Shown one piece after another: positions 10,801-22,800 of a stretch of DNA of 64,000 bases. The stretch comes from Cladopsammia gracilis. Lineage: Eukaryota > Cnidaria > Anthozoa > Scleractinia > Dendrophylliidae. Each line of letters starts with the position of its first letter. The first letter of the stretch is position 1. The notes below the pieces were generated by a model. It was given only the letters and a program-made list of their open reading frames with translations, ran no database searches and was not told where the DNA came from. The stretch spans positions 248,001-312,000 of the forward strand of contig JAJGOT010000219.1 in NCBI GenBank assembly GCA_022457155.1, given 5' to 3'. The translations under genes were made by a program, and so were the position numbers.

Positions 10801-13800
10801 ATTTGTGACTTTTCAGGTCACACCTTAGGATTTCAACCATTAAATAAAAGTAAAAAGCGCATTACACCAGTCAACGTTTCACGTCTTGTTTCTTCTGTCG
10901 ATGACATAAAAACTTTCATTCAAGCTTTACAGGTTTAATCCCGTCTCTTTACCATCAGCTAGTATGTAAATTTTAAAGTTCAATAGTTATATTCATGATC
11001 AAAACCTAGTCAAGTGACAACAATGCCTTAATATCTGCATTATACACCAACTTGAAGAAACGTTGTCGGGAAAAATGCATAAACCATTAACGATGCGACC
11101 CAAAGGTTAACTGGGAAGTTGGATAAATTTATCTTCCTCTGTGACAGAATACACATCATACACGATGCATAAATCATGCTCTAAAATGTCTCAAACTAAG
11201 AAAACATCATTCAAGAATATCAAGAAATGGAATCAGTTACTAATAGAGTGTTTTCACTGACGTCATATCAAAATTCAGAAGCAGTTTTCGATTCTAAAAT
11301 GTTTATGTAATTGTAGAGAATTAAAAACTACACACCTGGGCCAAATGTTTAAGCGCAAGAGCATTTCTTTCAAGAGTTATAGGCGAATGAGTATAGACAT
11401 TTTTAGTAAGAAATGTATGGAGCAGCCATCTTGGTGTCCCACTTAGGGACACCAACATGGCGGCCAAAAATTCAAAGTCTTAATAACACCAAAAATCTCG
11501 AAAAATTCTCATCACAAAATATTGCATTCACTATAAGAGGCATGAAATCGGCTTATAAGCATCTATAATTCAAAAATAACTTTCAACTAGTTCAATTTTG
11601 TTTATTTTCACGGCTTATTTGAAATAGCGTGACAAATTGCGTGACACATTTACAACCTTTATAAATCGAAAACGAAACATCGTTAAAACCTGAAACGTTT
11701 TGTGAAAGATTAGAACACTGGTATCCACATACCATGTTAGAAGCTTTGTAGGCTGTATACTTTAGATTTTTGAATTTTTATGACGTCATGTGCAAACACT
11801 CTCTACCCCATTCAAGCCAACGGTTAAACATGTTTAAATGTTGTTTAGTTTACGATTTTAGCCTGTATCTTGAACGTTTTAAAATGTATCTGACTCATAC
11901 TACCTGGAATGGTAATAAAAGTTAAAAAAGTTGCTTTTATTAAAGATTTCACTCCAAATATTCGGCACGTTTTGGGGGTATTTTTCTAAACCTGTTTTAA
12001 ACTAAACAACATTTAAACATGTTTAAGCGTTGGTGTGAACGGGGGTATAAGCTTGCTAATGCTGCCTACCCAGAATCCCATTCTGTATAACAGTTCATGG
12101 TTTATGCTTTTCACGGGTCAATGTTTCTTCAATTAGGTGTATACTGGGCCGAGTCAATTTCTACATACATCGCCATATCACGGGAATAAATATAACGAGA
12201 CAAGTTTATTGCCTACAGTTGATGTTTACGCCACATATTCCAGTAGAGCGAAACATATTTTGATTAGGTCGATTCGCCCTTTTAGTGTAAATCCCCAATC
12301 AAGCAGTGCACGATAGTCGATGATAGTTTGGGTGAGAGTTTTGATCCAACCATCATGTTCTGTCAAGCTGGCGATGAAATGTTGCATTGTGGTACAAAAT
12401 AGTTGTCGACAATTGGTAGAACATAACATAACATAAAACCTTTATTTTAACACGATAACAGTTAAAGCTAAAAAGCTTGTGGGGTCGTGTATACTACTAA
12501 ACTAATATATGCTAATTGAAGTATGTACATAAAAATTACTAAGTACAGAGCTAAGAACTAAGCATTAATCTAAGACCTTAAAATAATAATTTAATTTAAT
12601 GAATTTTTGTTGAGTGATCAGAAATTGGTCAGATGTGTCAAGCCGCCAACTGTCACATGTTTTGCACGTGAGCATTCGCCTGATGTCAAAAACAAACCAA
12701 TCAGCACTCGTTATTTCGAACGACACTACCGTTGGAAGATTCCAATAATCAATTTTAAACCCGAATTTTGATTTCAATATTGCAAACCGTTCCCTATTAA
12801 TGAAAGCCATTCCCAAATAATAAGCGGAACGCGCTTGTGTTCCGTGCGCGTGTTTCTTTAACCGCAAAATTACGCTCCAGACTGTCATACAATACGAGTT
12901 ATTGATCGGATCAGGACTCTTATTCTTACAATGGTCATCCAAACGCGGGGTAGGCGTTTCTTTCATATTCCTTTCAGTTTTAACCATCTAAATAAAATTT
13001 TAATCCTCCAAAAGAAAGTTCTACGCATGATATATTTTGTGAATACTCGTGAGCATGCGATCCCGCTATTTATTGACGCTGACATCTTACCTGTATCTTA
13101 CCTGTATCGTTCCTCTTTACTGTATCGTTCATACAGCTAGTATAATGCATGACATAAATAACATTTCACCACAAAATATCTTAAAAACAAAATATCTTAA
13201 AAACTTCTAGTGTTCATTCATACAATACGCGGTCATCGACCTCTAGTAAATTTTATGTGAAAAGCTCCAGGATGGATAATTTCAAAAATTCACTCTCTCG
13301 ATTTGGCGTTAAACTTTGGAATGAGATACCTCACTATATCTGAGTTCTCCCTAGGAAAATTTTTTAAAACCACTGCTTAATTTCCTACTTAATATTTTAC
13401 AAAACGAAAATGACTATATTGAAACGCCTTTGATAATAAAAAAATGATTTCTAGTTAAATTCAACAACAATTGTTTTACTTATTTAACTATTTTATTAAT
13501 TTTCTCTTAATTCTCAACTTTCTAATTGTAAAAAGTAATAACTTTCTCCGTGTACTTTTCTTTAATCTGCCCGTCTATAATAGCCTTTGCTGAACGCGGG
13601 CAGCTAAAATGTAACTGTTTCTTTTTTTGTTGTTGTTGTTGTTGACTTGTTGTTGTTGTTGTTGTCTTAAGATTGCGCATCTCACAACGCTTTTTAAAGC
13701 GCTTTTTTTTAACGATATGCGTTAACGCGGTACAAATTAAAGGTCAATCACATGCTTTTAATTGAGTAAATAAGTCATTCTTACTAACTGAGCCATTTCA

Positions 13801-16800
13801 CTGCATTTCACTTGAAGCTAACAGTTTTGCAAAATAATGTAATGTTCGTAGAATACATAAATGCAAATCGGGCCAACACCAAAGCGCGCTCTCCTAAAAG
13901 GAGAACATTACCAAGTGGTGAATGTGAAAGATAACCTAAAGAAGTGCTCAAGTGTTTTATGAGTATCCATCACCGATCCATCAGATAGGAAATTATAGCT
14001 CCATGTTGTTCTGAGAGTGTTTAACTGTTTTGCATACATACCTGTACATCATGCAGTATACTTACTTTGCGTTCAAAATGACCTACCGAAGAGTAGGCTA
14101 GGGATTGTACAGTATCCACACACTTCCGCTGCTAATGGCTATAAATGTCAAACAAGTGTTATCCCAACTTCTACAAAATGACATTATACAATGGAATAAT
14201 CATTAGAAATAAAATCTCACAAACTTAACTGCGATAGACAATCACCACAACAGCTTCACCAACTTTATTGCAAACTTTTTACAATACAAGTTTGCAACTT
14301 TCCAATAGAAAATTACTGCAAAAGGTTTACAAACCTAACTGAGTGTAAAGTTTTGCAGCAAAAGTCCTTTCTTATGCTAATAGACAATCACTGCAAATAG
14401 TTCACAAAATTATTTGCTATGTTTTGCAGTGAAAGTCTAATCTGATGGCTAATAGACGATCCCCGCAAAATGTTCACAAAATTAATTGCAAAGTTTTGCG
14501 GAAAAAGTCCTTGGGCTTATGGAAAATCATTGCAAAGTTGTGCAGTGAAATTCCAATCCTATAAGTGTAGGCAATCACTGCAAAAACGTCACAGCACTTT
14601 TTGCAGCAAAAGACTAATCACATGATTGAATAGTGTCTGAAAACGTACCTTTTTGACCTGTGGTAACCATGATAGGTGAGCTAATATTTCCATCTCCTTT
14701 TACAGTGGAGGCAAATACTGTAATGCTGTAGTTGTTTTCATTCAAACCCGCTAGTATTGTTTGAGTTGTTGGAGCATTCACTGCTTGGGTTTGTGGATTG
14801 CCATTAGGTAACGCCATGTAGGTAACTGTGTAACTCAGTATAACGCCATTTTGACCAGCTGCTGGAACATTGCGCCATTGAACCAAAACACTGGTAACGT
14901 TTAAAATGTTCACCTTGACATTAGCTGGGGGAGCGCTTGGTGCTGTAAATTGAACAAACAGAATTCAAAAACTCCTTGCGATTTGTATATTGTAGAATAA
15001 ACTCATATTAATAAACCTTGAAACAATCAGAAACAGATAGCTGAACACTTGAGACCTGAAGCCTCCGGTATTTACTTTTAAGCTTACTAATGTAATAGTG
15101 TTGCTCTATCGCGCAATCGTCACTCAAGACAGGGAACATCTGTAGTTTAAAGAATGTAAACAATATTCAAAGTTTAAGTAGTACAATCCACAATGGCTTC
15201 TTATGTACTACAATTTATCTTTTTTTCAATGATAAAAGGTCAGTGTAATTGAACCTCTCTAGAATATATGTATCTCAAGATAAGTTCCAGTCAGCTTTTC
15301 ACATACTCGGCAAATACTTTTTTCCCACCTTCTCATAATTCTATACCACACTGACGTCTTGCACTTTTACTTTTTTAAGCCCTGGCTTTGGTACCATCTA
15401 ACCTTAGTTTATTCCCTCCCACCCTCACAGGATTGGAATATTGTTAGTATCTCACATGTAAGTTAGTAGCCACCAAACGCTCTGTTAGCTGTTAGGTATC
15501 GGAATTAGCAGTGAAGTACCACTCTCTACTGCACTTTATCCCACAGTAACTCTTAGCCCTTGGAGACAGGATGGAAAAATATCCATTCCAAGGTAGTTAC
15601 TAATATCCTCCGAGACAATGGAATATGGATCCCAGGGTATGGGGACAGGACCGAACCATTCAGTCCAGGGTGGCTATCCCCAGTTTCACCTCCTGTGTTT
15701 TCCGCCTAGGAGAACACTAACCCCCCACCCCCCCCCCCCCCGCCTTGGTACCCTGCATTCCTTAGCTATAGTCGCGCTTCCATGTCACCCAAATGTTGTT
15801 CATTATCTGTTAGTCGTCATACTTAGTACACTGCACAAAAAAATTGAGATTGCATTCAATGATAATAACTTTTAACTCTCGGACGTACAATCCTCCCTCC
15901 CCCTAAAACTTTAACTCCGATTTCAATATCAGTTATTGTTAGTTCATGCCATTTTCAGTAGCTATTCGCTTATCCATGAGATATATTTTGTTAAAGTTTA
16001 ATGACAATTCGTTGCTATGGTAACAAATATGACGTCATAAGTAGCATGAGGTCAAACCATTGTTGTAATAAAAATGCGTTTCCTTAATGTCCTCGAAAAC
16101 TTGGAACAGCAAACAACAACAGAACATTGCGGTGGTTGGGTTCCGGCCCCAAAATCGTCCATTTATTAACAAACAACATAACAAACCCTAGTATAATACA
16201 GTACGGCTATACACATGTACATATCCGCTTCATGAGGAGTTTTTAGGCATATTCAGAAGTAGAATGACAACAACCATCCGAAAGTTAAAGCTCGATTACG
16301 TTGAAGATATCGACACAAAGGTGCCAGAATCACAATGGCTAAATAACCGTTACACATTACTTTTAAACAACCTAATTATCATATATTTGAATACCAAAAC
16401 CCAGGACCTCCCTCGTCCATAAGGAAATCATTTCTCTTTCCGCTACTTATTCATTGCATTCATAATACGCTACAAGAGAAATGGAATTTTTTATCTTTTT
16501 TCTGTGAAAAAAAAAACATACAAAATGCTACCAGAAGCAGCAAAATGTTTAACTATATCATATTCTCAATCAGTTTAAGGACTGGATTTAAAGTCTGTTC
16601 CGAAATATGGTTGACACTTAATATCTTCCTCTAGATTGCCTTGACCAGGTTGAATTTTCCATGAATGTAAATCTTGACGTTTTCTTCTGCCTTAAGGCAT
16701 TTGTTTGGTCACGTGAAAGGTCACGTGATCAAACTATAGAAATTAAGCAAGTCGGCGCTATGCCAACGACGTTTCTTTGTATAGTTACATAAATTAGCTT

Positions 16801-19800
16801 TTCCGATGGAGATTTAACATATTTAACCTTTTACATATACGTTTGGAATAATTACCCTCGAGTTTTAAAATGACAGTTATAGACTGAATCAAAGGTTAAA
16901 TTTTGGAGCACTCAAAAGAAAACTAGAAATCGACAGGATGGTTTGGCACCGGCAAATATGACTGTATGGTAAATATTAAAATTGATTGTCATATAACCGC
17001 ACGACGTACGTTTAATAGTCTTTCATAGTATCAATATATTGTATATATTTTATTATTAACTTTTAAATATCTCGTAAATTACCTAGATTGTGTGCAAAGA
17101 TGTGCAGATAAAACCTCTTTATAAATAGAATTGTTACATCTATAATCGTATTTTTACTATTCAACAGTAACGTTGTGATAAGTTAAGCATACGCAAGGCA
17201 TTTGCGAACTTACTGTCTTCATCTGTGATGACAAAGATAGAAGCACTTATTATTCCACCTCCCTTCTTAGTTGAGGCAAACATCGTGATGCCGTACTCAG
17301 TGTATTCATTCAGACCCATCAGTGTAGTGTTTGTTCTGAAAGCATTTACTACCTTGATTTGGGGACCACCATCAGGTAACGCCCTGTAGGTAACTGTGTA
17401 GCTCAGTATAATACCATTTTGGTCAGCTGGTGGAACAAAGCCCCACTGAACCAAAATACTGTTAGAGCTTGTGTTGTGTCCCTGGATAGCAGATGGGGAA
17501 GCGTTTGGTGCTGTTAAGAAAGGTTTTCAAACGCAGGGTAAATATATTGTTGCATCTGATTCTGAATGAAAAACATAACATCAGGTAAAAAGCAAAAACC
17601 ATAAAAGATACAACCGAATGGTTTCTAGGAAGATACATTGTACAACAACAAATAAGTGACAACAATAACTGCTTAGACATCAACAGAAGCTTAACAATAA
17701 ACTTTTCTACTTACTGCCCTCATCAGTTCTCACAACAAGAACAGGCGAACTAGGTGGTCCATCTCCTTTGGCAGTAGACGCGAACACTGTGATATTGTAG
17801 TCAACATACTCCTTTAGTCCTGTTAGTTCCCTTTGACGATCATTAGGACCAGCTGGTACAGTTCCGTTGTGATTCTCTGTTTGTGACTGGTAGGTAATAG
17901 TGTAACCTGTGATGATACCATTCTGTTGCACAACTGGAACTTCATCCCACAAGACTAAGATGCTAGTTGAACTGGTGTTATGTCCTATAACATTTTGTGG
18001 ACTTCCATCTGGTTCTAATAGCACAAAAATGAAAGTATTTATGTTACTGTTAAATCTTAGTTGGCGAGGAATAATTAATGGATATTGATTACCTGTCAAT
18101 AATAAAGGTTATTGTTATTCATCATGAACATTCTCTAGAAAATTGTAAGTTATAATGCTATTTTTATTAGAAAAAATAAATGTTAAATTTGGAGGTTTGA
18201 CGTTTGTACTAAAAGAACAATGCAGCTAAGTATGTAAGTGCGAAGAAATTAGGCACAATAAAAAGATAACTTCTCACAGAAATCAACGGAAAATTTGAGA
18301 CAAACATTACTACTTACCGTCCTCGTCAGTTCTCGCAACAAGAACAGGTGAACTAGGTGGTCCATCTCCTTTGGCAGTAGACGCGAACACTGTGATATTG
18401 TAGTCAACATACTCTTTTAGTCCTGTTAGTTCCTTTTGACGATCATTAGGACCGGCTAGTACATTTCCATTGTGATTCTCTATTTGTGACTGGTAGGTAA
18501 TAGTGTAACCTGTGATGATACCATTCTGTTGTTCAAATGGCACTTCATCCCACAAGACTAAGATGCTAGTTGAACTGGTGTTATTTCCTCTAACAATTTG
18601 TGGACTTCCATCTGGTTCTGACAGCACAAAAAATAACGTTTATATGACATTGGAGTTAATAATTTTAGTTAAACCTGAGTTCAGGAACAATAATGAATTT
18701 CTATTGATGTCCTGTACGTAACAAAATAAAGGTTATTGTTCTTCATCATTAACATTCTGTAAGATATTGTTATAATGCTATTTTTATTAGGAAAAAATAA
18801 ATGTTATATTTGGAGATTTGTCTTTCGTACTAGTACAACAATGCAGCTAAGTGCGAACAAATTAACCACAATAGTATTGAGCTAACTGCTCACAATAACC
18901 AACGGAAACTTTAAAACAAACATTGACTACTTACTGTCCTCATCCGTTCTTACAACAAGAGCAGGTGAACTGGGTGGTCCATCTCCTTTGGCAGTAGACG
19001 CGAACACTGTGATATTGTAGTCGACATACTTCTTTAGTCCTGTTAGTTCCTTTTGACGATCATTAGGACCAGCTGGTACATTTCCATTGTAATTCCCTGT
19101 TTGTGACTGGTAGGTAATAGTGTAACCTGTGATGATACCATTCTGTTGCACAACTGGAACTTCATCCCACAAAACTAAGATGCTGGTTGAACTGGTGTTA
19201 TGTCCTCTCGTATTTAGTGGAATTCCATCAGGTTCTGATAAAACAAAAATTTAAGTTCATTATACAGCTGTACCCCGGGGAGCTGTACTACCCATAACAT
19301 GCATGGCTTTGATAATTCTAACCAAACAAGAGTTCGTGAGCGATAACGATGTTTTATGAATGTCCACATGATGATGAATAAGGTCATTGTTTGTCTACGT
19401 TGCGTGTTTTAACAAAAAGTTATAATTCTCACTCTCATTAGCAGAAACTGTACTAATTCTTAAGATTTCTCTTTCGTACCAGGAGAACAATGCATCTCAT
19501 TATAAAATGTTACAGTGTTAACAAATAAGTGACAACAATAACTGCTTAGACATCAACAGAAGCTTAACAATAAACGTTTCTACTTACTGCCCTCATCAGT
19601 TCTCACAACAAGAACAGGTGAACTGGGTGGTCCATCTCCTTTGGAAGTAGATGCAAACACTGTGATATTGTAGACAACATACTCCTTTAGTCCTGTTAGT
19701 TCCTTTTGACGTTCATTATGACCAGCTCGTACAGTTCCGCTGCGATTCTCTATTTGTGACTGGTAGGTAATAGTGTAACCTGTGATGATACCATTCTGTT

Positions 19801-22800
19801 GCACAACTGGAACTTCATCCCACAAGACTAAGATGCTGGTTGAACTGGTGTTGTGTCCTCTCGTATTTTGTGGAATTCCATCAGGTTCTGATAAAATAAC
19901 AATTTACGTTCATGATACAGCTGTACTAGGAGCGATAACGATGTTTTATGGATGTCCTCAAAGTAATAAATAAGGTTATTGTTTGTCTACATTGTGTGTT
20001 TTAACAAAAAGTTATAATTCCCACTCTCATTAGCAGCAAATGTACTAAATCTTGAGATTTCTCTTTCGTACCAGGAGAACAATGCACCTCATTATAAAAT
20101 GTTACAGTGTTAACAAATAAGTGACAACAATAACTGCTTAGACATCAACAGAAGCTTAACAATAAACCTTTCTACTTACTGCCCTCATCAGTTCTCACAA
20201 CAAGAACAGGCGAACTAGGTGGTCCATCTCCTTTGGCAGTAGACGCGAACACTGTGATATTGTAGTCAACATACTCCTTTAGTCCTGCTAGTTTCTTTCG
20301 ACGATCATTAGGACCAGCTGGTACAGTTCCATTGTGATTCCCTGTTTGTGACTGGTAGGTAATAGTGTAACCTGTGATGATACCATTCTGTTGCGCAACT
20401 GGAACTTCATCCCACAAGACTAAGATGCTGGTTGAACTGGTGTTGTGTCCTCTCGTATTTTGTGGAATTCCATCAGGTTCTGATAAAACAACAATTTACG
20501 TTCATGATACAGCTGTACTAGGAGCGATAACGATGTTTTATGGATGTCCTCAAAGTAATAAATAAGGTTATTGTTTGTCTACATTGTGTTTTAACAAAAA
20601 GTTATAATCCTCACTCTCATTAGCAGAAAATGTACTAAATCTTGAGATTTCTCTTTCGTACCAGGAGAACAATGCACCTCATTATAAAATGTTACAGTGT
20701 TAGCAAATAAGTGACAACAATAACTGCTTAGACATCAACAGAAGCTTAACAATAAACTTTTCTACTTACTGCCCTCATCAGTTTTCACAACAAGAACAGG
20801 CGAACTAGGTGGTCCATCTCCTTTGGCAGTAGACGCGAACACTGTGATATTGTAGTCAACATACTCCTTTAGTCCTGTTAGTTCCCTTTGACGATCATTA
20901 GGACCAGCTGGTACAGTTCCATTGTGATTCTCTGTTTGTGACTGGTAGGTAATAGTGTAACCTGTGATGATACCATTCTGTTGCTCAACTGGAACTTCAT
21001 CCCACAAAACTAAGATGCTGGTTGAACTGGTGTTGTGTCCTCTCGTATTTTGTGGAATTCCACCAGGTTCTGATAAAACAACAATTTAAGTTCATAATAC
21101 AGCTGTACTACCCATTACATGCATGGCTTTGACAATTCTAATGAAACATGAGTTCACGAGCGATAACGATGCTTTATGGATGTCCTCATAGTAATAAATA
21201 AGGCTATTGTTTGTCTACGTTGTGTGTTTTAACAAAAAGTTACAATTCTCACTCTCATTAGCAGAAAATGTACTAAATCTTGAGATTTCTCTTTCGTGCC
21301 AGGAGAACAATGCATCTCATTATAAAATGTTACAGTGTGAACAAATAAGTGATAACAATAACTGCTTAGACATCAACAGAAGTTTAACAATGAACTTTTC
21401 TACTTACTGCCCTCATCCGTTCTCACAACCAGAACAGGTGAACTGGGTGGTCCATCTCCTTTGGTAGTAAACGCGAACACTGTGATATTGTAGTCAACAT
21501 ACTCCTTTAGTCCTGTTAGCTCCTTTTGATGATCAGAGTGACCAGCTGGTACATTTCCATTGTGACTCTCTGTTTGTGACTGGTAGGTAATAGTGTAACC
21601 TGTGATGATACCATTCGGTTGATCAAATGGCACTTCATCCCACAAGACTAAGATGCTAGTTGAACTGGTGTTATGTCCTCTAACATTTTGTGGACTTCCA
21701 TCTGGTTCTGACAGGACAAAAAAAAAAACGTTTATGTTACTGGCCATGACATTGAGTTAATAATTTTAGTTAAACGTGAGTTCACGTACAATAATGAATT
21801 TCTATTAATGTTCTGTATGTAAATAATAACGGTTATTGTTCTTCATCATTAACATTCTTTTAAATATTGTTGTAATGCTATTTTTATTAAAAAAATAAGT
21901 GTTATATTTGGAGATTTGTCTTTCGTACTAGTACAAGTATATAAGTGCGAACAAATTAACCACAGTAGTATTGAGTTAACTACTCACAATAATTAACGAA
22001 AACTTTAAAACAAACATTGACTACTTACTGTCCTCATCCGTTCTCACAACAAGAACAGGTGAACTGGGTGGTCCATCTCCTTTGGCAGTAGACGCGAACA
22101 CTGTGATATTGTAGTCAACATACTCCTTTAGTCCTGTTAGTTTCTTTTGACGATCATTAGGACCAGCTGGTACAGTTCCATTGTGATTCCCTGTTTGTGA
22201 CTGGTAGGTAATAGTGTAACCTGTGATGATACCATTCTGTTGCACAACTGGAACTTCATCCCACAAGACTAAGATGCTAGTTGAACTGGTGTTATGTCCT
22301 ATAACATTTTGTGGACTTCCATCTGGTTCTAATAGCACAAAAATGAAAGTATTTATGTTACTGTTAAATCTTAGTTGGCGAGGAATAATTAATGGATATT
22401 GATTACCTGTCAATAATAAAGGTTATTGTTATTCATCATGAACATTCTCTAGAAAATTGTAAGTTATAATGCTATTTTTATTAGAAAAAATAAATGTTAA
22501 ATTTGGAGGTTTGACGTTTGTACTAAAAGAACAATGCAGCTAAGTATGTAAGTGCGAAGAAATTAGGCACAATAAAAAGATAACTTCTCACAGAAATCAA
22601 CGGAAAATTTGAGACAAACATTACTACTTACCGTCCTCGTCAGTTCTCGCAACAAGAACAGGTGAACTAGGTGGTCCATCTCCTTTGGCAGTAGACGCGA
22701 ACACTGTGATATTGTAGTCAACATACTCTTTTAGTCCTGTTAGTTCCTTTTGACGATCATTAGGACCGGCTAGTACATTTCCATTGTGATTCTCTATTTG

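Noticed and set aside
15618..15875. Plus-strand ORF crossing poly-C
   Set aside because: Proline-rich translation of a homopolymer; no start context or domain.
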